DNA of 64,000 nt. Source: Flavobacterium panacis (lineage in GTDB: Bacteria > Bacteroidota > Bacteroidia > Flavobacteriales > Flavobacteriaceae). Each line of letters opens with the position of its first letter. Position 1 is the first letter of the stretch. Shown here in pieces: positions 43,345 to 54,460 of this stretch. The notes under the pieces are model-generated. The model worked only from the letters and a program-made list of their open reading frames with translations. It had not been told where the DNA came from and did not search any database. Made by a program: the position numbers and the translations under genes. The stretch is from the NCBI RefSeq assembly GCF_024649945.1, contig NZ_JANKMS010000005.1:248001-312000 (forward strand). The letters run 5' to 3'.

Positions 43345-45648
43345 ATGAATCAAGATTATATAAAACCAGACAATTGGTCCATAATAGAAGAAGGATTTGA
43401 TGTCGAAAGAGTAAAATCGTCTGAAAGTCTTTTCAGTATCGGAAACGGTGCTATGGGACAGCGTGCGAATTTTGAAGAAAAATATTCTGGCGAAACTTTC
43501 CAAGGAAGTTATATTGCAGGTATTTATTATCCAGACAAAACAAAAGTGGGCTGGTGGAAAAACGGTTATCCGAAATATTTCGCTAAAGTTTTAAATGCTC
43601 CAAACTGGATTGGAATTGATATCGAAATCAACGAAGAAAATCTTGATTTACACAATTGTACCGAAGTGAGAAATTTCCGCAGAGAATTGAATATGAAAGA
43701 AGGTTGGTACAATCGTTCTTTTGAAGCTGTTCTTAAAAATGGAACTGAAATCTCGGTAAACATCCGTCGTTTTCTTTCTTTAGATTTAGACGAAGCCGGA
43801 GTGATCAAATACGATATTACGCCTTTAAATAAAGATGCAAAAATCGTTTATAAACCGTACATCGATGCTGGTGTAACGAATGAAGATGCCAACTGGGAAG
43901 AAAAATTCTGGGAACCTCTTGAAGTTAAAAAAGGCACAAACGAAGCTTTTGTAACGGCACAGACTTTCAAAACGCATTTTAAAGTTACGACTTTCATGCA
44001 CAATACGATTTTGGCAAATGATGAAAATATCAATGTTTCTCCGTCAACAATCGATTCAACAACAGATAAAGTTCAGTACACTTACGGAACTATTATCGCA
44101 AAAGGACAAACCTCAACAATCCAAAAAATTGGAGGTTATACAGTTTCTTTAAACCACGAAAATACTTTAGCTGGAGCCGAAAAAGTAATCAAATCTGCTG
44201 TTGCTTTAGGTTACGAAACGTTGCTTCAAAACCAAATTGATGCTTGGGCAAAAGTTTGGGAAATGTCAGATATCACGATTGAAGGTGATGTTAAGGCACA
44301 GCAAGGAATTCGTTTCAATATTTTTCAATTGAACCAAACGTATTCAGGAAAAGACAGCCGATTAAATATTGGTCCAAAAGGATTTACTGGAGAAAAATAC
44401 GGAGGTTCAACGTATTGGGATACTGAGGCATATTGTATTCCATTCTACATGGCTACAAAAGATCAGCAAGTGGCAAGAAACTTATTGACATACCGTTACA
44501 ATCAACTGGACAAAGCGATTGAAAATGCGAAAGATAATTTAGGTTTCAAAAACGGTGCGGCTTTGTATCCAATGGTGACCATGAATGGTGAAGAATGTCA
44601 CAACGAATGGGAAATCACACACGAAGAAATCCACAGAAATGGAGCGATTGCTTTTGCGATTTACAACTATTACCGTTACACGGGAGATTACTCTTATATT
44701 CCAGAAAAAGGTTTAGAAGTTTTAATCGGAATTGCGCGTTTCTGGCACCAAAGAGCTTCGTTCTCTAAAGATAAAAACCAATACGTAATTCTTGGAGTTA
44801 CCGGTCCAAACGAATACGAAAACAACATCAACAATAACTTCTACACGAATTATATTGCAAAATGGTGTATTGATTTTGCTTCAGAACAAATCGAAAAAGT
44901 GGCTTCAGAATATCCTGCAGATCACAAAAGAATTCTTGAAAAAGTTAGCCTTTCGGCGAATGAAATTCAGGAATGGAAAAAAGTGGCTGGTGATATGTAC
45001 TTCCCTATTTCTAAAGAACTTGGAATCTACTTACAGCAAGATGGTTTCTTAGACAAAGATTTAGTTCCTGTAAAAGATTTAGATAAATCTCAGCGTCCTA
45101 TTAACCAAAAATGGTCTTGGGATCGTGTTTTACGTTCGCCATACATCAAACAGGCAGACGTTTTACAAGGTTTCTATTTCTTCGAAGATCATTTTTCGAA
45201 AGAAGAATTAAAACGCAATTTCGAATTTTACGAATCATTTACGGTTCACGAAAGTTCACTTTCGCCTTGCGTGCACTCTATTCAGGCTGCGGCCTTAGAT
45301 AAAATGGACATGGCATATACATTTTATTTAAGAACGTCTCGTTTGGACTTAGATGATTATAACAAAGAAGTGGAAGAAGGTTGTCATATCACGTCAATGG
45401 CTGGTACATGGATGAGTATCGTGGAAGGCTTTGGAGGAATGCGCGTGAAAAATAACCAACTTCATTTCTCGCCAAAAATTCCAAAAGAATGGAAAGGGTA
45501 TTCGTTTAAAATCAATTTCAGAAACCAGATTTTAAAAGTTTCTGTAAATCATAACGAAACCACTTTTACAGTTGACGGTGATCAGGATTTAGAAATTATA
45601 GTAAATGGCAAAGCTATAACAGCTGATAAACTCGTACAAATTAATTAA
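43345..45648 (+). CDS. Maltose phosphorylase (GH65)
   Basis: Cytoplasmic enzyme that splits maltose with phosphate into glucose and beta-glucose 1-phosphate. The 767-residue length, N-terminal beta-sandwich (about 1-270), (alpha/alpha)6 barrel (about 320-690) and C-terminal sheet are those of GH65 phosphorylases. The catalytic segment NEWEITHEEIHRNGAIAFA (about 420-438) carries the general acid Glu, and the phosphate-binding region lies at RTSRLDLDDYNKE and HITSMAGTWMSI. There is no signal peptide. The preceding beta-PGM gene and the absence of a hydrolase-type active site support phosphorylase. Kojibiose or trehalose phosphorylase is less likely given the starch context. Confidence 0.92.
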   Translation: MNQDYIKPDNWSIIEEGFDVERVKSSESLFSIGNGAMGQRANFEEKYSGETFQGSYIAGIYYPDKTKVGWWKNGYPKYFAKVLNAPNWIGIDIEINEENLDLHNCTEVRNFRRELNMKEGWYNRSFEAVLKNGTEISVNIRRFLSLDLDEAGVIKYDITPLNKDAKIVYKPYIDAGVTNEDANWEEKFWEPLEVKKGTNEAFVTAQTFKTHFKVTTFMHNTILANDENINVSPSTIDSTTDKVQYTYGTIIAKGQTSTIQKIGGYTVSLNHENTLAGAEKVIKSAVALGYETLLQNQIDAWAKVWEMSDITIEGDVKAQQGIRFNIFQLNQTYSGKDSRLNIGPKGFTGEKYGGSTYWDTEAYCIPFYMATKDQQVARNLLTYRYNQLDKAIENAKDNLGFKNGAALYPMVTMNGEECHNEWEITHEEIHRNGAIAFAIYNYYRYTGDYSYIPEKGLEVLIGIARFWHQRASFSKDKNQYVILGVTGPNEYENNINNNFYTNYIAKWCIDFASEQIEKVASEYPADHKRILEKVSLSANEIQEWKKVAGDMYFPISKELGIYLQQDGFLDKDLVPVKDLDKSQRPINQKWSWDRVLRSPYIKQADVLQGFYFFEDHFSKEELKRNFEFYESFTVHESSLSPCVHSIQAAALDKMDMAYTFYLRTSRLDLDDYNKEVEEGCHITSMAGTWMSIVEGFGGMRVKNNQLHFSPKIPKEWKGYSFKINFRNQILKVSVNHNETTFTVDGDQDLEIIVNGKAITADKLVQIN

Positions 45649-45663
45649 ATTACAATTCTCTAA

Positions 45664-47790
<2,127 letters not shown>

Positions 47791-47796
47791 TTTTCT

Positions 47797-47837
47797 AAAA
47801 GACAAGTAATTTTCCCCCCATAATTACTTGTCTTTTT
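47797..47837 (+). terminator. Terminator after the GH97 gene
   Basis: AAAAGACAAGTAATT and AATTACTTGTCTTTTT form a long stem around a loop containing a C run, followed by T. It splits the plus-strand locus into an upstream unit and the hydrolase/GH13 unit. Confidence 0.88.
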
Positions 47838-47903
47838 ACTATCAAATCAAATTAAGAAGTTAAATTTGAGAGAACTATTTTCTTCATCTTTAGATCAATT
47901 AAT

Positions 47904-48617
47904 ATGAGCCTCAAACTTAACTTCTTCATTTTTCTTTTTGTCTTTTTTGGACTTAATGCCTATTCTCAAAACAAAGCAAAAGCATCTTATGATTATCTTT
48001 TGTATTTGCCGAAAGATTATGCGAAAGCAACCAAAAAATATCCGCTTGTAATTTATTTGCATGGCGGTTCGCAAAAAGGAAATGATTTGAATAAACTGAA
48101 AATCTACGGCCTTCCCTATTTAGTAGAAAAAGGTCAGGATTTCGATTTTATAATAGCTTCTCCGCAATGTCCGGATAATAAATACTGGTCGACTGAGAAT
48201 TGGTTTGAATCGCTTTATGCCGAATTAAATTCGAAATATAGAATCGATATGGACCGAGTTTATCTAACAGGAGTTAGCATGGGAGGTTATGGGACATTCA
48301 TTACAGCTTTGGATTTTCCAGATAAATTTGCTGCAATAGTACCGTTGTGTGGCGGAGTAAACGACAGCGATTTAGCCCGAATCTGTAATTTGAGTAAAAT
48401 TCCTGTTTGGACTTTTCACGGAACAGCCGATGATAAAATTCCATTTAGTGAAACCGAAAGAATTGAAAAAGGTTTGGAATCATGTGAAACCAATAAAAAT
48501 TTCAAGTTTACTCGTTTAGAAAATGAAGGACATGAAATTCAGTATTTATATGAAACAAAACCTGAAATCTACAAATGGATGCTCAAACAGAAGAAATCAA
48601 ATAAAATCAAACCTTGA
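47904..48617 (+). CDS. Exported alpha/beta-hydrolase, esterase-like
   Basis: Serine hydrolase with a signal peptide (1-22, ending NAYSQ). The nucleophile elbow GVSMGGYG (Ser about 126), the oxyanion segment YLHGGSQKGND (about 51-61), the acid Asp in FHGTADDKIPF and the His in ENEGHEIQ complete the triad. The fold resembles feruloyl/acetyl-esterase and prolyl-oligopeptidase-like small hydrolases. Lying between alpha-glucosidase and GH13 genes, it might remove acyl groups from modified starch, but this is inference; peptidase or lipase action is not excluded. A terminator lies upstream and a GH13 gene starts 30 bases downstream. Confidence 0.8.
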   Translation: MSLKLNFFIFLFVFFGLNAYSQNKAKASYDYLLYLPKDYAKATKKYPLVIYLHGGSQKGNDLNKLKIYGLPYLVEKGQDFDFIIASPQCPDNKYWSTENWFESLYAELNSKYRIDMDRVYLTGVSMGGYGTFITALDFPDKFAAIVPLCGGVNDSDLARICNLSKIPVWTFHGTADDKIPFSETERIEKGLESCETNKNFKFTRLENEGHEIQYLYETKPEIYKWMLKQKKSNKIKP

Positions 48618-48647
48618 TTTTATTACACATTCATAAAAATACAAACT

Positions 48648-50507
48648 ATGAAAAACCAAAAAACATCACTTGTCTATAAATTAGCCCTTTTGGTTTTGTT
48701 GTTTTCTGCTTCCGCGAAAGCGCAAATCCAAAAAGTAGAACCGCCATTTTGGTACGCAGGAATGAAAAATTCGGAACTGCAAATTATGTTCTACGGAAAA
48801 AATATTTCGCAATACGAAGCTTCGGTTTCCAACAATGTTGCCATTAAGAATGTCGAAAAAACAGAAAATCCAAACTACCTTTTCGTAACTATTGATACGA
48901 AAGATGTAAAGGCTTCCGAATTGATTTTCTCTTTCAAAAACAATAACAAAGTTGCTTTTAAACAAAAATATACGCTTAAAGAAAGAAGAGCGAATTCTGC
49001 CGACAGAAAAAGCTACGATGCCTCTGACTTAATTTATTTAATCATGCCAGATCGTTTTGCCAACGGAAATCCTAAAAACGACAGCGATGCTTCTTTAACT
49101 GAAAAAGGAAACCGTCAAGATCCAAGCGGACGTCATGGCGGCGATATCGAAGGAATAATCAAAAACTTAGATTATATCTCAGCTCTCGGTGCCACTACAA
49201 TTTGGAGCACACCTTTATGCGAAGACAACGACAAACAGCATTCGTATCATACTTACGGACAGTCTGATGTTTACAAAATTGATCCGCGTTACGGAACGAA
49301 TGAAGATTACGTTCGTCTTTCTAATGAAATGCATAAAAAAGACATGAAATTAGTTATGGATTATGTAACGAATCACTGGGGAATTACGCACTGGATGGTG
49401 AAAGATTTACCAACAAAATCATGGCTTAACCAATTTGAGAACTACACGCAAACACATCACAGACGTGAGGTAATTACTGACATTCACGCTTCAAAAATTG
49501 ATCAGGAAGTTTGTGTTGACGGCTGGTTCGTGCCTTCAATGCCGGATTTAAATTTAAGAAATCCGCTTGTTGCGAAATACTTGACTCAAAATGCTATTTG
49601 GTGGATTGAGTACGCAAATCTTGACGGTTTCCGTGTAGACACTTATAACTATTCAGATAAAACGGCGATGGCTAATTGGGCAAAAGCGATTACAACTGAA
49701 TACCCTAATTTTAATATTGTAGGTGAAATCTGGATGCACAATCAGGCGAATTTAGCTTTCTGGCAGAAAGACAGTAAAGTTGGAGCCATTGAAAACTACA
49801 ATTCAAACCTTCCATCGGTAATGGATTTTACACTTCAAAGTCAGATTACTTCTGCTTTCAACGAAGATGAACCAAACTGGGACAGCGGATTGATCAAATT
49901 CTACAACAATTTTGCAATGGATTTTCTATATCCAAACACCAATAACATTTTAGTTTTTTCTGAAAATCACGATACGGATCGTATGAATGATAAGTTTAAA
50001 TACGATTTACCAAAATACAAATTGGCAATGACTTTATTGGCTACAGTTCGCGGAATTCCTCAGATTTATTACGGCTCAGAAATTGGAATGGGCGGTGACA
50101 AAGGTAAAGGCGATGCAGATATTCGTCAGGATTTTCCAGGCGGATGGGCTGGCGACAAAAACAATGCTTTTACAAAAGAAGGAAGAACTCCAGAACAAGC
50201 TGCTTTCTTTGATTTCAGTTCAAAATTATTCACTTGGAGAAAAACAAACGAAGCCGTTCATTTCGGAAAAATGACGCATTATATTCCTGAAAACAATACT
50301 TATGTATATTTCAGATATACAGATGCTAAAACCGTTATGGTAGTTTTCAATAACAATGCAAAAGAGCAAGTTGTAAAAACAAACCGTTTCAAAGAAAGCA
50401 TCAAAAACTTTAAATCAGGAAAAGATGTTATCACAGGAAAAACTTTCGATTTAGCTTCTGAAATTACTTTAGAACCAAAATCAGCTCTGATTTTAGAATT
50501 GGAATAA
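48648..50507 (+). CDS. Periplasmic GH13 enzyme, neopullulanase/cyclomaltodextrinase-like
   Basis: Exported alpha-glucan hydrolase, 619 residues, with a signal peptide ending SAKAQ (about 25). Residues about 30-110 form the N-terminal domain seen in cyclomaltodextrinases and SusA-type neopullulanases, then the GH13 barrel. The catalytic residues are Asp near 331 in GFRVDTYNY, Glu near 360 in VGEIW and Asp near 442 in ENHDTDR; DYVTNHWG and PDLNLRNP are further GH13 motifs. The C-terminal sheet is short. It fits a periplasmic SusA-like role, cutting imported oligosaccharides into maltose and glucose. Confidence 0.92.
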   Translation: MKNQKTSLVYKLALLVLLFSASAKAQIQKVEPPFWYAGMKNSELQIMFYGKNISQYEASVSNNVAIKNVEKTENPNYLFVTIDTKDVKASELIFSFKNNNKVAFKQKYTLKERRANSADRKSYDASDLIYLIMPDRFANGNPKNDSDASLTEKGNRQDPSGRHGGDIEGIIKNLDYISALGATTIWSTPLCEDNDKQHSYHTYGQSDVYKIDPRYGTNEDYVRLSNEMHKKDMKLVMDYVTNHWGITHWMVKDLPTKSWLNQFENYTQTHHRREVITDIHASKIDQEVCVDGWFVPSMPDLNLRNPLVAKYLTQNAIWWIEYANLDGFRVDTYNYSDKTAMANWAKAITTEYPNFNIVGEIWMHNQANLAFWQKDSKVGAIENYNSNLPSVMDFTLQSQITSAFNEDEPNWDSGLIKFYNNFAMDFLYPNTNNILVFSENHDTDRMNDKFKYDLPKYKLAMTLLATVRGIPQIYYGSEIGMGGDKGKGDADIRQDFPGGWAGDKNNAFTKEGRTPEQAAFFDFSSKLFTWRKTNEAVHFGKMTHYIPENNTYVYFRYTDAKTVMVVFNNNAKEQVVKTNRFKESIKNFKSGKDVITGKTFDLASEITLEPKSALILELE

Positions 50508-50515
50508 TTTTTTTT

Positions 50516-50640
50516 CCGCCACGAATTCACAAATTATTTTTTGACAATCTATGAGAATAAAAATTCATGAATTCGTGGCTATTTTTTTACCAACTGTTTT
50601 TTACAATCTTTAAAATAAAAATTCGTGAATTCGTGGCGGA
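50516..50640. repeat. Palindromic repeat copy A, CCACGAATTCAC family, with an extra half
   Basis: GCCACGAATTCA (50518-50529) and TGAATTCGTGGC (50568-50579) are perfect inverted arms around a 38-base spacer containing GACAATCTATGAGAATAA. A second partial copy (50582-50640) repeats the right half, ending in GTGAATTCGTGGCGG, which is the exact inverse of 50516-50530. The element fills the gap between the two GH13 genes. Confidence 0.85.
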
Positions 50641-50656
50641 AATTTATAGACATGTT

Positions 50657-52324
50657 ATGAAAAAATACACTTTCCTTTTTTTATCTTTAGTATTCATAAT
50701 TACGGGTTGTTCTGGCTCAAAATCAGTTACAATGAATAACGAAAATACTTCGAAAACACCTTTCGTTTGGGAAGGAGCAAATGTTTATTTTTTACTTACA
50801 GACCGTTTTTACAACGGCGACAAATCAAACGATTTAAATTTCAACCGAACCAAAACGCCTGGAAAACTACGCGGATTTGAAGGTGGAGATATTATCGGAA
50901 TTACAAAAAAAATAGAATCTGGTTATTTTGAAAAATTAGGAATCAATGCCATTTGGCTTACGCCGATTGTTGAACAAATTCATGATGGCGTTGACGAAGG
51001 AACCGGATTGAGTTATGGCTTTCACGGTTATTGGGCAAAAGATTGGACGGCTTTAGATCCGAATTTCGGAACAAAAGAAGATTTAGCCAATTTGGTAAAA
51101 AAAGCGCATGAAAAAGGCATCAGAATAGTTTTAGACGGTGTAATCAATCATACTGGTCCAGTAACTCCAGAAGATCCCGTTTGGCCTTCTGATTGGGTTA
51201 GAACTGGTGTGGTCTGCGATTACAAATCTTTCGAAAATACTACGATGTGTACTTTGGTTGAAAATCTTCCAGATGTAAAAACCGAAAGCACTCAAAACGT
51301 AGAATTGCCTCCTTTTTTAATTGAAAAATGGAAGAAAGAAGGTCGTTATGAAAAAGAAGTCGCTTCGTTAGATGAATTCTTCAAAAGAACTGGTTATCCA
51401 AGAAGCCCGAAATATTACATTATAAAATGGCTGACCGATTATATTCTGGAATTCGGAATTGACGGTTACCGCGCTGATACTGTAAAACACACCGAAGAAG
51501 GCGTTTGGGCAGACTTTAAAAAAGAATGTGATTATGCTTTTGAAACTTGGAAAAAACACCACCCGATGCAGGTTTTAGATCAGAATCCGTTTTACACCAT
51601 TGCCGAAGTTTACGGTTACGGAATCAGTGGCGGACAGGATTATGATTTTGGAGATCGAAAAGTCAATTATTTCCAGAACGGTTTCAACAGCATGATCAAT
51701 TTCGAATTTAAATGGAATGCTGCACAAAGCGATTATGAAACTTTATTCTCAAAATATTCCAATCATTTAAATAACGAATTAAAAGGATATTCAGTTCTTA
51801 ATTATATGTCTTCTCACGACGACGGACAACCTTTTGATGCGAATCGCGTAAAAGGTTTCGAAGCAGGAACAAAACTCTTGCTTTCACCAGGAATGTCACA
51901 GGTTTATTATGGAGACGAATCGAATCGTTCTTTGGTTGTTGAAGGAACAAATGGCGATGCAACTTTACGTTCGAACATGAATTGGGACGATATACAAAAC
52001 AATCCTGACACAAAATTCATGCTTTCACACTGGCAAAAATTAGGTCAGTTTAGAAGAAATCATCCTGCTGTTGGCGCTGGAGTTCATACGCAATTAAGCA
52101 GTCAACCGTATTTATTTTCAAGAACCTATTCTAAAGGATCATATTCTGACAAAGTATTAATTGGTTTAGATTTACCAGAAGGTCGTAAAGAACTCTCAGT
52201 ATATTCCCTTTTCGAAAACGGAACTAAATTACGTGATGGTTTTTCTAATCAAGTAACAGAAGTTGTTGATGGAAAAGTGATTATTGACAGCGAATTTGGA
52301 ATTGTTTTACTCGAAAAGATTTAA
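50657..52324 (+). CDS. GH13 alpha-amylase lipoprotein
   Basis: Lipid-anchored starch hydrolase of 555 residues from the ATG at 50657. I prefer this start to the ATG at 50567, because MKKYTFLFLSLVFIITGCSGS is a lipoprotein signal with lipobox ITGC, while the extra upstream codons run through the repeat. The GH13 barrel carries Asp near 274 in DGYRADTVKHT, Glu near 317 in IAEVYGYG and Asp near 387 in SSHDDGQP. WLTPIVEQIHDG, FHGYWAKDW and GVINHTGP are further family motifs. It may sit at the outer membrane like SusG, or face the periplasm. Confidence 0.92.
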   Translation: MKKYTFLFLSLVFIITGCSGSKSVTMNNENTSKTPFVWEGANVYFLLTDRFYNGDKSNDLNFNRTKTPGKLRGFEGGDIIGITKKIESGYFEKLGINAIWLTPIVEQIHDGVDEGTGLSYGFHGYWAKDWTALDPNFGTKEDLANLVKKAHEKGIRIVLDGVINHTGPVTPEDPVWPSDWVRTGVVCDYKSFENTTMCTLVENLPDVKTESTQNVELPPFLIEKWKKEGRYEKEVASLDEFFKRTGYPRSPKYYIIKWLTDYILEFGIDGYRADTVKHTEEGVWADFKKECDYAFETWKKHHPMQVLDQNPFYTIAEVYGYGISGGQDYDFGDRKVNYFQNGFNSMINFEFKWNAAQSDYETLFSKYSNHLNNELKGYSVLNYMSSHDDGQPFDANRVKGFEAGTKLLLSPGMSQVYYGDESNRSLVVEGTNGDATLRSNMNWDDIQNNPDTKFMLSHWQKLGQFRRNHPAVGAGVHTQLSSQPYLFSRTYSKGSYSDKVLIGLDLPEGRKELSVYSLFENGTKLRDGFSNQVTEVVDGKVIIDSEFGIVLLEKI

Positions 52325-52468
52325 CCGCAAAGACGCAAAGTTTTACGCAAAGCACGCGAAGGTTTTTTAGCCACGAATTCACGAATTTATTTTTTTACAA
52401 TCTATGAGAATAAAAATTCGTGAATTCGTGGCTATTTATTTTCATAAATCTTTGCGACCTTTGCGGTT
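52323..52468. repeat. Composite repeat: CCACGAATTCAC palindrome inside a CGCAAAG palindrome
   Basis: The outer arms AACCGCAAAG (52323-52332) and CTTTGCGGTT (52459-52468) are inverted repeats of the CGCAAAG family. Inside them is a perfect 19-base inverted repeat (52369-52387 and 52415-52433) of the CCACGAATTCAC family with the conserved spacer ACAATCTATGAGAATAA. It lies between an amylase gene and the glycerophosphodiesterase gene. The translation start of the next gene must lie after it. Confidence 0.88.
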
Positions 52469-52484
52469 AAAAAAAACTCAGAAA

Positions 52485-53162
52485 ATGCTAAAAATAGCTC
52501 ACAGAGGTGCAAAAGCATACCAACCTGAAAATACACTTCAAGCGTTTCAAAAAGCCTTAGACTTACATTCAGACGGAATCGAATTGGACGTTCACCTAAG
52601 CGCTGACGGACATATTATCGTAATGCACGACGAAACCATCGATAAAATGACCAACGGGAAAGGCGATATAAACAAATACACTTTAGCCGAATTAAAGTCA
52701 TTTCGAATCGCTGAGAAACTCCAAATTCCAACGCTGAATGAAGTTTTTGATTTAGTAGATAAAAAATGCTTCATTAACGTGGAGTTAAAAAATGCTGATA
52801 CTTCAAAAAATGTGGTTTCGTTAATCGAAGAATACATCAATGAAAAAGGTTGGAATTACGAACATTTTATCATTTCGAGTTTCGATTGGAATGCTTTAAC
52901 AGCAGTTCAAAAACTAAATCCAAACATTCCGATTGGTGTTTTAACAGAAGAAAATGTTGATGATGCTTTGGCTTTCGCCGAAAACATAAAAGCAAAAGCA
53001 ATTCATCCTGATTTTCATTTATTGAATAAAGAAAATGTTCAGCAAATTCAAGAAAAAGGATTCTTAGTTTTCCCTTGGACTGTAAACTCGGATGAAGACA
53101 TTCAAAAAGTAAAAAGTTATAAAGTAAACGGAATTATCTCTGATAATCCAGATAAAATATAA
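52485..53162 (+). CDS. Glycerophosphodiester phosphodiesterase
   Basis: Hydrolyses glycerophosphodiesters to glycerol 3-phosphate and an alcohol. The GDPD barrel is recognised by AHRGAKAYQPENTL at the very N-terminus, IELDVHLSADGHIIVMHDETI (about 37-57), FINVELKN (about 90-97) and PWTVN near 195. The ATG at 52485 gives 225 residues, the usual single-domain size; the in-frame ATG at 52404 would add 27 residues translated from repeat sequence and is rejected. There is no signal peptide, so the enzyme should be cytoplasmic. It is flanked on both sides by palindromic repeats. Confidence 0.92.
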   Translation: MLKIAHRGAKAYQPENTLQAFQKALDLHSDGIELDVHLSADGHIIVMHDETIDKMTNGKGDINKYTLAELKSFRIAEKLQIPTLNEVFDLVDKKCFINVELKNADTSKNVVSLIEEYINEKGWNYEHFIISSFDWNALTAVQKLNPNIPIGVLTEENVDDALAFAENIKAKAIHPDFHLLNKENVQQIQEKGFLVFPWTVNSDEDIQKVKSYKVNGIISDNPDKI

Positions 53163-53171
53163 AGTTTAAAT

Positions 53172-53236
53172 AGCCACGAATTCACGAATTTTTTTCTCAT
53201 AGATTGTAAAAAAATAATTCGTGAATTTGTGGCGAA
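53172..53236. repeat. Palindromic repeat copy C, CCACGAATTCAC family, inverted
   Basis: AGCCACGAATTCACGAATT and AATTCGTGAATTTGTGGC are inverted arms with one mismatch. The spacer CTCATAGATTGTAAAAAAAT is the reverse complement of that in copies at 50516 and 52369, so this copy has the opposite orientation. It fills the gap before the flavoprotein gene. Confidence 0.85.
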
Positions 53237-53245
53237 AACCAAAAT

Positions 53246-54454
53246 ATGATTAAAAATTTCGACATCATCATCGTTGGCGGAGGCGCTGCAGGTTTTTTTA
53301 CCGCAATTAATATTGCCGAGAAAAATCCGAAACTAAAAATCGCCATTTTAGAAAGAGGAAAAGAAGTACTTTCTAAAGTCCGCGTTTCTGGTGGCGGACG
53401 ATGCAATGTAACGCACGCTTGTTTTGAACCTAACGAATTAGTGAAGTTTTATCCACGTGGTGAAAAAGAACTTCGCGGGCCGTTTCATCAGTTCTGTTCT
53501 GGCGATACAATCGAATGGTTTGAAAAACGCGGTGTCGAATTAAAAATCGAAGAAGACGGGAGAATGTTTCCTGTTTCCAATTCGTCACAAACTATTATCG
53601 ACTGTTTTCTAAAAGCAACCGAAAAATTAGGCATTAAAGTATTGACAGGACAAAGCGTTCAGTCGATTTTCAAAAAAGAAAATCATTGGAAAATTGACAC
53701 ACAATCTGACAATTTCGCTACAGAAAAATTAGTAATGGCAACGGGAAGCAATCCTAAAATCTGGGAAATGCTTCAAGAACACGGTCATGCCATTGTAAGC
53801 CCTGTCCCTTCCCTATTTACTTTCAATATTAAAGATTCTCGAATTAAAGAATTGCCTGGCGTTGCGGCACAAGTTACCGTAAATGTAAAAGATACTAAAT
53901 TAGAATCGACAGGCCCTTTGTTAATCACACATTGGGGAATGAGCGGACCAGCGATTTTGAAACTTTCGGCTTGGGGTGCCCGTATTCTGCATGACAAAAA
54001 TTATCAGTTTACCATTTTTGTGAATTGGTTAAATGATTTGGATTTTGAAGATGCTGAAAAAATCTTAAAAGACTTAAAACAAGAACACGCTAAAAAAGCA
54101 GTTTCTAAAAAATCTCCTTTTGATTTTCCGAATCGTTTGTGGGAAAGTTTGGTTTTGGCTTCGGGAATTGATGCGGAAACAAAATGGGCAGATTTATCTA
54201 AAAATCAATTGCAAAACCTAACTTCACAATTAACAAAAGCCGAATTCAAAGTCAACGGAAAAAGCACTTTTAAGGAGGAATTTGTAACGGCTGGCGGAAT
54301 CGATTTAAAGGAAATCAACTTTAAAACAATGGAAAGCAAAATTCACGAAAACCTTTATTTTGCTGGAGAAATTGTCAATATCGATGCCATAACAGGAGGA
54401 TTTAATTTTCAGAATGCCTGGACAAGCGGGTTTATTCTGGCTCAAAATATTTAA
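53246..54454 (+). CDS. NAD(P)/FAD-dependent oxidoreductase, HI0933/BaiN family
   Basis: Flavoprotein of 402 residues. The N-terminal FAD-binding motif is IIVGGGAAGFFTAINIAEK (about 7-25), followed by VSGGGRCNVTHA (about 48-59), which marks the HI0933-like family, and by ATGSNPKIWEM (about 162-172). The C-terminal TAGGIDL and GGFNFQNAWTSG segments complete the FAD site. The physiological substrate of this family is mostly unknown. The HAD phosphatase gene follows after six bases, so they share a transcript. Confidence 0.92.
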   Translation: MIKNFDIIIVGGGAAGFFTAINIAEKNPKLKIAILERGKEVLSKVRVSGGGRCNVTHACFEPNELVKFYPRGEKELRGPFHQFCSGDTIEWFEKRGVELKIEEDGRMFPVSNSSQTIIDCFLKATEKLGIKVLTGQSVQSIFKKENHWKIDTQSDNFATEKLVMATGSNPKIWEMLQEHGHAIVSPVPSLFTFNIKDSRIKELPGVAAQVTVNVKDTKLESTGPLLITHWGMSGPAILKLSAWGARILHDKNYQFTIFVNWLNDLDFEDAEKILKDLKQEHAKKAVSKKSPFDFPNRLWESLVLASGIDAETKWADLSKNQLQNLTSQLTKAEFKVNGKSTFKEEFVTAGGIDLKEINFKTMESKIHENLYFAGEIVNIDAITGGFNFQNAWTSGFILAQNI

Positions 54455-54460
54455 TACAAA

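Noticed and set aside
44792..45302. Plus-strand frames inside the maltose phosphorylase gene
   Set aside because: They are out-of-frame shadows of a conserved GH65 enzyme.
50567..50656. Upstream start giving a 30-residue longer amylase
   Set aside because: The extra codons lie in the palindromic repeat, and the ATG at 50657 opens directly on a lipoprotein signal.
52404..52484. Upstream start for the glycerophosphodiesterase
   Set aside because: It would be translated from repeat sequence; the HRGA motif normally lies at the very N-terminus, as from 52485.
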